Shown: piece by piece, positions 1 to 10,359 of the stretch
Layout of the letters: every line of letters starts with the position of its first letter
How positions within the stretch are numbered: the stretch's first letter is position 1
Assembly (NCBI RefSeq): GCF_028554725.1
Contig: NC_071667.1
Location: 35,979,501 to 36,043,500, forward strand
Reading direction: 5' to 3'
From: Zeugodacus cucurbitae
Lineage: Eukaryota > Arthropoda > Insecta > Diptera > Tephritidae
DNA: 64,000 bases
The notes under the pieces: generated by a model
Databases searched by the model: none
The model's input: the letters and a program-made list of their open reading frames with translations, nothing else
What the model was told of the DNA's origin: nothing
Position numbers and translations under genes: made by a program

Positions 1-1144
1 AGATTGTACCTTCTCGGTTTAGCTCTGCAGCTCTTATAATTTTTTCCAGCATCAGGTTAAAGAAGTCGCACGATAGTGAGTCACCTTGTCTGAAACCTCG
101 TTTGGTATCGAACGGCTCGGAGAGGTCCTTCCCAATCATGACGGAGCTTTTGGTGTTGCTCAACGTCAATTTACACAGCCGTATTAGTTTTGCGGGGATA
201 CCAAATTCAGACATCGCGGCGTAAAGGCAGTTCCTTTTCATGCTGTCGAAAGCAGTTTTAAAATCGACAAAAAGGTGGTGTGTGTCGATCCTCTTTTCAC
301 GGGTCTTCTCCAAAATTTGGCGCATGGTGAATATCTGGTCAGTTGTCGATTTTCCAGGTCTAAAGCCACACTGATAAGGTCCAATCAGTTCGTTGACGGT
401 GGGCTTTAGTCTTTCACACAGTACGCTCGATAGAACCTTGTATGCGATATTTAGGAGGCTGATCCCACGGTAATTGGCGCAGATTGTGGGATCTCCCTTT
501 TTATGGATTGGGCAGAGCACACTGAGATTCCAATCGTCAGGCATGCTTTCTTCCGACCATATTCTGCAAAGAAGCTGATGCATGCACCTTATCAGTTCTT
601 CGCCGCCGTATTTGAATAGTTCTGCCGGTAATCTATCGGCCCCCGCTGCTTTGTTGTTCTTCAAGCGGGTAATTGCTATTCGAATTTCTTCAGGGTCGGG
701 TAATGGAACATCTGTTCCATCGTCATCGATTGGGGGATCGGGTTCGCCATCTCCTGGTGTTGTACTCTCACTGCCATTCAGCAGGTCGGAGAAGTGTTCC
801 CTCCATAATCCCAGTATGCCCTGGACATCGGTTACCAGATTACCACCTTGGTCTCTACATGAGGATGCTCCGGTCTTGAAACCTTCGTTAAGTCGCTTCA
901 TTTTTTCCTAAAATTTTCGAGCATTCCCTCTGTCTGCCAGCTTCTCAAGCTCTTCGTACTCACGCATTTCGGCCTCTTTCTTTTTTTGTCTGCAGATGCG
1001 CCTCGCTTCCCTCTTCAGCTCTCGGTATCTATCCCATCCCGCACGTGTTGTGGTCGTTTGCAACGTTGCGAGGTAGGCAGTCTGTTTTCTGTTGCGATTG
1101 CAGCTTTTCCTCGTCGAACCGTCCTTGTGTTTGTTGACGGGCAT
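1..1144 (-). pseudogene. RTE reverse transcriptase, 5' linker and RT fingers/palm, broken
   Basis: The reading frame starts in the linker before the RT (residues QTAYLATLQTTTTRAGWDRY) and continues into the RT itself, ending at the window edge inside the palm just before the YADD motif. One in-frame TAG at 908-910 replaces a TAT tyrosine codon present in the sister copies; the frame is the same on both sides, so this is a point nonsense mutation. The segment LKNNKAAGAD, typical of RTE reverse transcriptases, is encoded around 630-670. In a complete element this protein copies the element RNA at a nicked chromosomal target. It is non-functional here. Confidence 0.85.
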
Positions 1145-1152
1145 TCTTTCAT

Positions 1153-1545
1153 TCAGCGCTCATAGGTGCGTTCTAGGCGCTCATAGAAAGCATCTTTGGT
1201 CACATCGTCCTTCTCCTCCGTTGGGGCGTGGGCGCAAATCAGCGATATGTTGAAGAACCTCGCTTTGATGCGGATTGTGGCTATACGTTCATCCACCGGG
1301 GTGAATGTCAGGACTCTGCGACGGAGTCTCTCTTCCACCACAAATCCAACACCAAATTTGCGCTCCTTTATATGGCCGCTGTAGTAGATGTCACAAGGAC
1401 CCACCTTCTTCCGTCCTTGTCCCGTCCATCGCACTTCTTGGATGGCGGTGATGTCAGCCTTGATGATTGGGTGTCTCATCCGAGGCTTTCGTAGATTTTT
1501 CATTGGTACTTCGTTTTTATGTGGTGGGTCCCAAGCCCTACGCAC
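1153..1545 (-). pseudogene. RTE endonuclease, N-terminal half only
   Basis: This 130-residue frame contains the conserved block ITAIQEVRWTGQG, with the catalytic glutamate of exonuclease-endonuclease-phosphatase enzymes, and later ISLICAHAPTEEKDD. Compared with the 269-residue frames at 47293-48102 and 48794-49603 it lacks the segment before IKADITAIQ (the WNVRTLNWEG stretch) and everything after RTYER, including the GDFNARVG and DHVVIDG catalytic blocks. It therefore cannot nick DNA. The family nicks the target site to prime reverse transcription. Confidence 0.83.
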
Positions 1546-1673
1546 AACCGCATAAGCGGGCTTCGCCTTCTCACTTTAGCTCGCCTTCAAACGGATGTCT
1601 GTTGGCTACCCAGAGGATACTTGGTCTAAAACCGGAAGTCGTGAGCTGCTTGAACCATGTGGAGAAGAATATT

Positions 1674-1900
1674 CATTTTGTAAAAAAAGGTACTTCAGTC
1701 TATAAAGATTTACTTAAAAACTAAAAAAGCTATTTCATATATACATTTTGTAAAAAAAGGTACTTCAGTCTATAAAGATTTACTTAAAAACTAAAAAAGA
1801 TATTTACATATATAGATTTTATAAATATATAAATTTTATAAAAAAAGGTACTTCATTCTATAGAGATTTACTTAAAAACTAAACACTTATAGTGTGTTGG
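1674..1900. repeat. Three-copy tandem repeat, about 70 bp
   Basis: A unit beginning ATTTTGTAAAAAAAGGTAC occurs at about 1675, 1745 and 1833. The first two copies are 70 bp apart and almost identical. The third is diverged and displaced by an 18-bp insertion, giving an 88-bp step. The units are AT-rich and noncoding and sit between the RTE 5' end and the MADF gene stop codon. Confidence 0.8.
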
Positions 1901-1930
1901 TGGAATAAAATTTTTTAATTTCACCAAACA

Positions 1931-2727
1931 CTAAATTTGAAACCTTTTCTTCATTTCATTTATTACGTTTTGTGGAAGACCTGATTCAACTATTTTTGCG
2001 GCCAATGACGAAAAGTGCAGGGTGGTGGAGTTTTGCTTCCTATTACTTTCAACAAATCTAGCACAAGATTCGGTAATGCTTCTTCCTGCCATGTCTAGAA
2101 ATTGTTCAAATTTTGCGCAGTCCTTTTTCTGTGAACATAAATTATTAAGTAATTAAAATAATTATAAAAAATAATACAAACTATATATTTTTACCTTTCG
2201 TCTATTTACATCAGAATCTGTATTCGTTGTTTCTTGTACTGAATTATCCTGGGAGTCGTCAATAATAACGATGTCACTATCCTCGAGACATTCCACTTCA
2301 TAGCTGACATTGCTAATAGTTCTATAAAATAGATTATTAGCTTATATACATATATAATCATTGGTATATTTACTTACCGCCTGGAAGTTGTTGCACTCTC
2401 CAAAAACGACATCGCATCCAAGTATTTCCGTTTTTTTCTATTAACCACAGCACCACTTCCAGAAGGGACCTGCTCCATTCGCCTGCATCTCTTGTAACAA
2501 TCACGAAGGCTCTTCCATCTTTTCTTGCACTCCAGTTCTATTAATGAATTATAAGTAACAATTTTATGTACTATTTATATAATTTACTTACCACTCAGTT
2601 TTATGCACACTGCGACTTCCTTCCACGCATGATCCTTCTTTCTCAAATTTTTATAATCCCCATTCCCAAGATCGTATAAAAGTGGGCGATGACGCACATC
2701 TTTTATTAAAGCTTCATCGAAATCCAT
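1931..2727 (-). CDS. MADF-domain DNA-binding protein, four exons
   Basis: Four exons join in frame on the minus strand: 2592-2727, 2378-2537, 2195-2321 and 1931-2128, total 621 bases or 206 residues plus stop. All three introns are short (49-66 bp) with GT donors (GTAAGT, GTAAGT, GTAAAA) and AG acceptors. The first two exons encode a complete MADF domain (about residues 5-90): MDFDEALIKDVRHRPLLYD, then DHAWKEVA, then ECKKRWKSLRDCYKR, then YLDAMSFL. The C-terminal exon is a short helical region resembling the tail of MADF-BESS proteins, though I see no convincing BESS motif. MADF proteins are Myb/SANT-like DNA binders; similar proteins are also the second protein of Harbinger transposons. Start chosen at the ATG at 2727 because the MADF domain begins there; an in-frame ATG lies upstream at 2835. 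No frameshift is visible, unusual here. Confidence 0.75.
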
Positions 2728-3180
2728 AATTAAATCTGAAATATAAAATTTTAATTGCAAACAAAGTAATTTAATAATTAAACTTAAAAATCTTACCAAA
2801 TAAAAGTAATGTGCAGTGATAATTTTACATTTCACATATTAGTGGCAGCTCTATAGCGGCCATTGTCGTCGTCAAAATTAGAAACATTTTTAATTTAGCG
2901 ACAACGACAACTACAAGCCGGTTGTCGCGTAGTCGTGCTGTTGTCAAAAAATCTGTGCCCATAAGAACGCGTGTATTTTAATATTTGACAGATGTCGCTC
3001 GTCGATTGTCGTCTTCTATGTGTTCAGCACATGATTTTATCGTCGTTTATTTATCGTATTATCCCATCGTAGGTGCTCGTTTTACGCTCTTCGCTTGTGC
3101 GTGTTAGTGACAATCGGTGTGTGTACGTATACGATCACTTACGCTCTTTTAGCACCTGCTAAGACTTTGCCCATGACTGG
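2728..3180. other. Upstream region of MADF gene with GTCG-rich imperfect inverted repeats
   Basis: No coding sequence is seen. Around 2860-2945 the sequence is rich in GTCGTCG and its complement: an arm beginning ATTGTCGTCGTCAAAATTAG (from about 2862) faces an imperfect complement ending GACAACGAC (to about 2909). More GTCG motifs follow to about 3050. This could be promoter sequence of the MADF gene or a terminal region of a transposon carrying that gene. I could not identify a matching inverted repeat on the far side of the gene. Confidence 0.35.
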
Positions 3181-3818
3181 TCATAACTTTGAAGTTGTAG
3201 ATAATTTCGTTTATCTGGGAACCAGCATTAACAACACCAACAATGTCAGCCTCGAAATCCAACGCCGATCCACTCTTGTCAACAGGTGCTACTTTGGACT
3301 GAGTAGGCAATTGAAAAGTAAAGTCCTCTCTCGATGAACCAAAATCAAACTCTATAAGTCGCTCATTATTCCCGTCCTGATGTATGGCACTGAAGCGTGG
3401 ACGATGACAACATCCGATGAGACGACTCTTGGGGTTTTCGAGGGAATGGTTTTGCGCAAGATTTATGGTCCTCTAAACATTGGCAACGGCGAACGATGGA
3501 ACGATGAGCTGTACGATTTTTACGACGACATTGACATAATTCAGCGAATAAAAAGACAGCGGCTATGCTGGCTAGGTCATGTTGTACGGATGGATGAAAA
3601 CACTCCAGCTCTGAAAGTGTTCGATGCAGTACCCGCTGGTGGAAGTCACGGAAGAGGGCGACCTCCACTCCAATGGAGGGATCAAGTGGAAAGTGACCTG
3701 GCTTCACTTGGTGTTTCCAGTTGGCGCCAAAAAGCATAAAGGAGAAACAAGTGGCGCGCTCTGGTGGATTCGGCTATAACAGCTTAAAGCGGTTCCTACG
3801 CCAAATATATATAAATTT
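3181..3818 (+). pseudogene. RTE-like copy 2, 5'-truncated 3' fragment
   Basis: Only the C-terminal third of the RTE polyprotein is present, beginning at HNFEVVDNFVYLG. A CGA-to-TGA change at about 3335 creates a stop after KSKVLSR, and the frame resumes as TKIKLYKSLIIPVL and continues through LGHVVRMDENTPALKVF to a stop near 3739. The codons for YRR in the GEYRRRWND stretch are deleted. The element ends with the family tail CTACGCCAAATATATATA followed by an AT run, the microsatellite-like 3' end expected for RTE elements. Identity to copy 50331-52769 is high, so the insertion is not ancient. Confidence 0.88.
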
Positions 3819-3965
3819 ATGTGACCTGGTCTACGAAAAAGGAGCTAACGTGCGAAAACTAGTTTTCTGGGAAACAGCATCTCACGTGAAAAAGCATCTC
3901 ATCTTCCATCCGAATCAACTAAAAAGTGAAAATTGATTTTTTGACTCCTATGCCCCCTTTCCGTA

Positions 3966-4339
3966 GATGTATTTTGGGAATTTGTTTCCACTTAGATTCA
4001 CGCGAATATTCGGTGTACTGTTCCACGCAGCATTTTGAAATACTTTTGTGAAAGATTCAACTTCTCAATCTAAATCAACATCTGTCGAAATGCACTTTAG
4101 CTTAAAGTCGACTTTATTCAGAATAGTCTTAAATTTATACCAATCAGTATGATTACACTGGTCTACAAAATGTAACTTTTTGTGTGCCTTTCAATTGAAT
4201 ACTTTATTTTTATATTGCTTTGAGGTCCCACGATGTATTTTGGGAATTTGTTTCCACTTAGATTCACGCGAATATTCGGTGTACTGTTCCACGCAGCATT
4301 TTGAAATACTTTTGTGAAAGATTCAACTTCTCAATCTAA
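3966..4339. repeat. 266-bp direct repeat, second copy interrupted
   Basis: A segment starting GATGTATTTTGGGAATTTG occurs at 3966 and again at 4232, a period of 266 bp. The second copy is split at 4339 by the Harbinger-type element and resumes at 5257, then is cut off at 5294 by the BEL element LTR. The first copy shows what the unbroken sequence looked like, which makes the insertion points easy to read. The repeat itself is noncoding and unclassified. Confidence 0.85.
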
Positions 4340-5256
4340 TGCCGGTATTCTGCGAGCAGTCTCAAGTCTCTAATAGAGACGAATCTGTGGTGTAATCTCT
4401 ATAGTGACTTTTTGGTATTCTGGCGAGTTTGTCTCATCTCTATTTGAGCAATATCAGTCTCTAATTTGTGATGTGCTTTAAACCAGGTCACAGAAAAACA
4501 AGAGCACAATAATGGTTGATGCAATTGGCCTAATATATATTATAATGAAAAAAAAAACGAGAAGAAGAGAGGTAATGTATTAATATTTGTAATTTTGCAA
4601 TAATGGATAACAAAGTACCTATGTTTTAGCTACACTCGTAGGCGCAATCTGGCTATTTTGCGCAACAAGGAAGATCACTTTTTATATGAAGAAAATACGT
4701 TTAGGAAATTCTTTCGATTTCCAAAACACAAATATGTATGTATATATATATCCAAAATCTAAAATATATAATAATCATAAAATAATGAATTTGTATTTTT
4801 TACAATTATTTACCTTCGATTGCCATTATGCTCAAATGTAAGGATGAGAACATGTGTTAGTCGATTGTTAGGTTGTTAACATTTTTCATATTTACTTAAC
4901 AATTGATTCAGATAAAATGCATATATTACGCATTTATTATAAACTATTTCAGTATTATTTTCATTAATAGTATTATCCAATTATTTACAAGAAATTTTTC
5001 TGCTGAAATTTGGTAAAAAAAAAACTAATTGCGTGCAATCAATTCATAAAGTATCATTGTGAACATGCACTCATCTCTAATCAACTAAAATAAACAGCTG
5101 ATAGCTTGCTTTTCTTTTCACCACACTATTTGGTGAACTTTTTTGAGACTGTATCAGCCAGAATACCAAAATGATACTTCCTGACTAACAGGGTCGCCAG
5201 TTCGCAATTGTGACAAATAAAGACATGAGACAAATGTGACAAGCAGAATACCGGCA
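4340..5256 (+). mobile_element. Harbinger-type element, internally deleted, TAA target duplication
   Basis: The element is 917 bp, bounded by inverted repeats TGCCGGTATTCTGC at the left and its complement GCAGAATACCGGCA at the right. It is flanked by a three-base TAA duplication (4337-4339 and 5257-5259), as expected for PIF/Harbinger. A second, inner pair of inverted repeats (TTTTGGTATTCTGGC at about 4411, complement at about 5158) copies part of the terminal motif. The insertion splits the second unit of the 266-bp repeat, so the empty site is known. A remnant of the transposase N-terminus is inside, so this is a deletion derivative. Confidence 0.85.
4631..4730 (+). pseudogene. Harbinger transposase N-terminal remnant
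   Basis: The frame reads RRRNLAILRNKEDHFLYEEN and then TFRKFFRFPK. This resembles the N-terminal signature of HARBI1-type transposases (basic, then LRDRSNPF-like, then a FRLSK-like end). It ends shortly afterwards in AT-rich sequence. An upstream ATG at 4512 followed by a GT dinucleotide could be an earlier exon, but the phases do not join cleanly. No DDE catalytic region is present inside this element. Confidence 0.6.
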
Positions 5257-5294
5257 TAAGTCAACATCTGTCGAAATGCACTTTAGCTTAAAGT

Positions 5295-5626
5295 CAAGAA
5301 GAATTCTTTATTCCGTTTTAAGGAATTGCTTAGCTTAAATCTTAAACTAACGGCTTAAACTAGTGGTAATTGTACGTACATATTATAAAAGGGGTAAGTA
5401 TAAGTATTTTCGAACTTTCGTTAAAAATTGTAATAGAGTAATTTTAAGGTAAGTATTAAGGTAAGTAAAAGATTGGTATTATAATTAATTCTTAGGGTAA
5501 GTACATATGTAAATTTTATAATTCAGTATATATAAATTCAATTATTTAATATTTCTTTTACAATTTATTTTCTTATTTTAAGTTTTAGGTTTTTACAATT
5601 GTATATTTATGTCGCTTGACGCAACA
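5295..5626 (-). repeat. BEL element 3' LTR, truncated
   Basis: This 332-bp segment begins TGTTGCGTCAAGCG on the minus strand and matches 12437-12768 with two differences. It stops at 5295, about 155 bp before the CA end seen in the 5' LTR. A purine-rich AAGGTGGCCGG lies immediately upstream on the minus strand (5627-5637) and is the likely plus-strand primer. The truncated end abuts the broken second copy of the 266-bp repeat. Confidence 0.88.
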
Positions 5627-5654
5627 CCGGCCACCTTGACAGGATCAGGTTCCT

Positions 5655-6320
5655 TCAACATCCATTGGAAGCAAGGCCAGTTTGTGGATGGGGCTTGCCG
5701 TCTTGCCCTTCGACGGTTGCGACGACGCGTCCGAGGACCCACTGCTGTGGTGGCACGTTGTCCTCGTGGACGAGTACGAGGTCGTTGAGCTGCATGTTGC
5801 GTGTGGGGTGCAGCCACTTGTTCCGCTCCTGAAGGCCCGTCAGATGTACTTTGGACCACTGTCGCCAAAACTGTTGCTTGAGACAGCAAACAAGTTGCCA
5901 TCTCTCGCAACAACGAATTGGGTCCTCTGGCACCTTCTCTGGGGGTAGTGCTCGCAGGGAGCACCCAATCAGTAGATGCGCTGGGGTGAACGCTTCGCCG
6001 TCGTTGGGGTCCTGGCTCAACGGTGTTAGGGGCCGAGAGTTGAGTATGGCCTCCACTTCGGCCAACAGTGTTGCTAGCTCCTCTGCGGTGAGTAGCGCGT
6101 TGCCTATTACGCGAACGATGTGGTGCTTGGCGGACTTCACCGCGGCTTCCCATAATCCTCCGAAGTGCGGCGCCCTCGGTGGTATAAAGATGAACTTGAA
6201 CCCTTCGTCTGCGGCGAATCTCTTCAATTCTGGAGCCTGGGCCAGAAATGCTTCTGTCAGCTCGCGCAGCTTGCGGTCGGCGCCGACGAAATTGGTGGCG
6301 TTGTCGCAGGTACCGTAAAT
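5655..6320 (-). pseudogene. BEL integrase, C-terminal part out of frame with gag-pol
   Basis: The frame begins near IYGTCDNATNFVGADRKL, which carries the second catalytic aspartate, and continues through the PPRAPHFGGLWEAAVKSAK block with the catalytic glutamate region and a C-terminal domain (WVLGRV). The zinc-binding HHCC domain and the first catalytic aspartate are missing: upstream pol ends at FVITYL near 6320, and the join deletes roughly 150-200 codons and shifts the frame. The out-of-frame extension of the gag-pol frame through this stretch, rich in arginine, is not a real protein segment. The enzyme would insert cDNA into the genome; this one cannot. Confidence 0.85.
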
Positions 6321-9300
6321 ATGTTATAACGAAGTGCGAATTTTTATTTAGTAATAGCGGAAATTTGGCTTCGTATGGGAGAGGTGCATTTAATAGGCGA
6401 CCTCCTACTCGGATTAATTTAAACGAAAGCGATAAATCCGAGTATTCATGCAAAAATGGATTGAGTTTTTGCAAGTTTGCGGGTAGGGTGGTACCTTTAT
6501 GCAATTTTTGAATAACATCCGAAAACTCTGAATGTTGGACCACCTGTGCAATTTTTAAAAAACTCAAGTTCAATTCATCTGAAGTCAGATCCTTGCCCAT
6601 GGAGGATTTTGATGGTCGTCTGATCCATCGTAATATATATGCGACCACACGAAGCAATTTTTTATGAGAAGAGACTTTTTCAATAAGATCCAATATTGAA
6701 TTTTTCTCAGTGGTCGAAATTAGTGTGAATGTATTTTTCTTCCTCTCTAATGCTTCGTCTTCTGGTGAGAGCTGGAAGTGGGTATTGATTGGCCATAATG
6801 CAGGGTCTTCTAGGTGGAACTGTGGACCGCCAAACCATATCGAATTATTCAATTCGTCCACGTTACAACCCCGAGACACTTGATCCGCAGGATTTTGTTT
6901 TGTTGGTACATGCCGCCAATGTACTTTGTCAGTCAACTCTTGGATTTCGGACACTCTATTTGCGACGAAGGTTTGTAATGAAGATGGATGCGTTTTGATC
7001 CAATGTAAAACGATTTCAGAGTCTGTCCAAAATGTTATATTTTCGAAATGTCGACTCAACATAGGCGCTACTCTTGACCATAATTTCGAAAGAAGATGTG
7101 CTGCCGAGAGCTCGAGACGCGGAAGAGACTTGGTCTTCAGCGGAGCCACTCTAGACTTTGCAGTAAGCAGCATACACTTAATACCACTAGCAGATTGGCT
7201 TCGTATATATATGCAGCATCCATACGCCCTTATTGAGGCATCGGCGAAGCCATGTATTTGGCAGATGGCACTCGACTCTACGTTTACATAGCGAGGAATG
7301 CTGATTGATGAGAGCTGCAGTAGGTTGGCTTTGAAGTTCTGCCAGCTAGTGTCAAGGCGCAATGGAATCGACTCATCCCAATCCAGTTTTTGAATCCAAA
7401 GCTCTTGTAATAAGATTTTTGCTTTGGTAACTAGAGGGGCTAGTAATCCAAGAGGATCAAAAAGACGAGCAGAAACTGATAATATGTTTCGTTTAGTGGC
7501 TCGAAGATCATTAAAATTGTCATCTAAGACAAATCGAAACAAATCCTCTTTCGGCAACCAATGGATTCCTAACGTTTTAGTGGAATTGTTGTCATTGAAG
7601 CTTAATGACTTTTCAGTGTAATCACTGTCGAAAAATTTAGGGTGGTTCGAAAACCATTTCGTTGGGGTGAATCCAGCCGAGTCTAATATTTTAATTACCT
7701 CACTTCTTAAAAGATCTAGAGACTCAAAATTTTCGGATCCTGTTAATAAGTCATCAACATAAAAGTCTCTTTTAATGGCCAATGAACCGAGTGGATATTT
7801 AATTGTATTGGCATCGCTGAGCATTTGCAAACACCGTGTTGCGAGAAATGGAGCAGGCGCAGTGCCGTAAGTGACGGTGTTAAGTCGAAAAATTTGAATT
7901 TGCTCTGAAGGATGCTCTCTCCACACTATGAGTTGACAATTTCTGTCTTCTTCATGCATAATAATTTGACGGTACATTTTAGTAATGTCCGCTGTTAGTG
8001 CATACTTATGTAAGCGAAAACGTAGAAGAGTTGAGTATAACTCTTCTTGGATGGTTGGACCTACCATCAAAAGTTCATTCAATGCTACTTGAGATGAAGA
8101 TCGGCTCGAAGCGTCAAAGACAACACGTAATTTGGTTGTAGTGCTTTCGGGCCTTAAAACGCATTGATGCGGAATGAAGTAGTGTGGCTCACTCGGGATC
8201 TTATTGTTTGTTGGGCTCATGTGTCCCAGTGCTCTGTATTCATTCATAAAGTCCAGATACATTTTACGAAGTTCTGGATCTTTTAATGTCCTTCTCTCCA
8301 GGGCCTGAAACCGCCGAACTGCGGTTTCATATGAGTGACCGAGTAACTTACGGTCAGCTTTAAAGGGCATTCTGACTTGAAGCCGTCCTGATGGTAATAC
8401 TTGAGTTGTATTAACGAAAAAATTTTCACACTCTTGTTGCTCTGGTGTGAATCTATTGCCATTTGATTCTGAAGGTAATTCTTCTAAAGCCCACAATTTT
8501 TGGACTACTGAATCTATTGACGTTAAGTCTTCTTCAGCTTGGCATAATGTGCTTTGTATTTTGGGAGGAGAACTTAAATTGCTGGCGTATTTGCCAGATA
8601 CAATCCACCCTAATAGCGTCTTTTGAAAAGTTGGTTGATTAGGACCATTTTTAATTTGGCCAACAGCTAAAAGCTCGAAAAATATTTCTGCACCCAATAG
8701 GATGTCAACTTTTTTAGATTTATGGAATTCTGGATCCGCCAATTCAATATTGTGCGGAATTTTCCAGCCATTAACATTAATGTTATGGTCTGGATGATTA
8801 GCCGAAATGCTACGCATTATCCAGAATTCCGCCGAAAATTCATAGTTATTTACCCGCGACTTAACAAACGCGCTTAATTTCGCCCCCACTTTCGTATTGG
8901 AATTGCCGATTCCAATTACTCTCAATATTTTATGTTGGCGTCGAATCCGCAACTTCTGCGCCAAGTCCTCCGTCATAAAGTTGACCTGGGATCCTGAGTC
9001 CAGCAACGCTCTGGCAGGCAGGTACTCTCCACAACTGGTCCTCACTTGGATGACTGCTGTTGCCAACATGACCCGATCCGGCATACTCGCTGTATGCATG
9101 GCATGAGTGGTTGATGGCTGCGGATGAGGTGCAGCGGGGAAGGAAACCGGATACTGATGCAACAATGTGTGATGCGATCGATTGCATACACGACATCGAT
9201 CCGCTCTGCACTTGGATACAGTATGCCCCTTACGCAAGCAATTTATGCATAAGGGCACCGATTTCACAAACTCGAACCTCTGCTGCACCGGAAGCGTCTT

Positions 9301-10359
9301 GAAAGTGGGGCAGGCAGTTAAGTAGTGGTCCTTTGATTTGCACTGCTGACAAAGAGGCTGCCTCGTATTAGCTGCAACTAGCGCCGATTTGGTCCTATCC
9401 ATATGTTGTTGTTTCCCATGGCTCGCACTGGCTGTTGGTATGGGCTTCGTCCTTGAATGTGAGGCTCCTTCCGCTGATAATTGCTGGTATCGTCTATTTA
9501 AGGTGGCTTCGCAGTCCTTCCACAGTGGCAGCTTGTCGTAGTCCAGCTGTTCTTCCCATTTGGATCGGGTGGCAGAATCGACCTTTGTCATCACTATGTG
9601 TATAATTATCGCGTTTGTTATCTGCTTCTCATCGCCCAGCGATAGCAATGAGTCGTATACTGCAGACACTTCGTCAATCATTGATCGCAATGACGGCGCG
9701 GATGGCTTTGGGATGGTTGGCAGCTCAAAAAGTTTAGATATTGTATTGAAAAATATCAAACATTTATTATCATAAACTTTTTTGAGACTTGCCAACGCTT
9801 TCGGGTAATTTTCATCCGACATTTGGAACGCTTTCACTATTCCCAAAGCCTCACCAGATAAACAATTAATCAAATGGTTAAATTTTTCAATATCTGGGAT
9901 ATTTGGATCATTATGAACCAAACTCTCAAACAAGCTCATGAAATTTTTAAATTCGGAATATTCTCCCTTGAATTTCGGCAGATTCATTTTTGGAAGACGT
10001 GAGCTGTGAGAAGCTACGAATGATGTTTCGGCAATTGACGTTCTATGTTTTGATAAAATTGATTTAATTAGGGATTTCGTTTCTACGATTATATCCTCTA
10101 ACTCCCCTCGGGCCATGTCATCTTCATCAATCTCTTCAATTTTAGATTGGCATTTCATTAATTTTTCACTATGTGAATTCAAGATGTCGAGCCGACATTC
10201 TAATTTAATAGGATCAAGTGACATAGTTTTTTCGAGAAGGCCCGTTTTAATGCGCAAAATGCTACTTTTCGCAACCGTTCTTTGACGTCTTAACGACTTT
10301 AAGTCCGTCAACTCCTTAGTTGGAGACAGGTTAGCGATAGTTGGCTTTAACTTGCTCAT
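6320..10359 (-). CDS. BEL/Pao gag-pol polyprotein (gag, protease, RT, RNase H)
   Basis: A continuous frame starts at the ATG at 10359 and stays open to the integrase break near 6320, about 1,345 residues. The N-terminal 300 residues are a BEL-type gag (DUF1759-like), followed by zinc knuckles CQQCKSKDHYLTAC and CINCLRKGHTVSKC (each CX2CX4HX4C) at about 335-385. A Pao-type aspartic protease follows with ALLDSGSQVNF near residue 450. The RT carries FYVDDLLTGS, and RNase H carries FADASIRAYG and TDSEIVLHWIKTH. This polyprotein would form the particle and copy the element RNA in the cytoplasm. No internal stop is seen across 4 kb, agreeing with a young insertion. Confidence 0.9.

Larger units (their letters stand above)
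1..1660 (-). mobile_element. RTE-like non-LTR retrotransposon, copy 1, cut by window edge
   Basis: The minus strand carries an apurinic-type endonuclease remnant followed by reverse transcriptase sequence. Both match, nearly base for base, the plus-strand copies at 50331-52769 and 56737-58681. The RT runs off the left edge of the window, so the 3' end is not visible. An internal deletion around 1145-1157 joins the middle of the endonuclease to the linker before the RT, so the endonuclease C-terminal half is missing. The 5' end lies near 1660, where similarity to the 5' ends at about 48230 and 49731 stops. The copy is dead because of the deletion and an in-frame stop. RTE assignment rests on the C-terminal RWLGHV region and the RT motifs seen in the other copies. 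Confidence 0.88.

Noticed and set aside
5593..6320. C-terminal 240 residues of the long BEL frame, rich in arginine
   Set aside because: It is the wrong frame across the integrase; the integrase motifs are in the neighbouring frame, so the tail is an artefact of the deletion.
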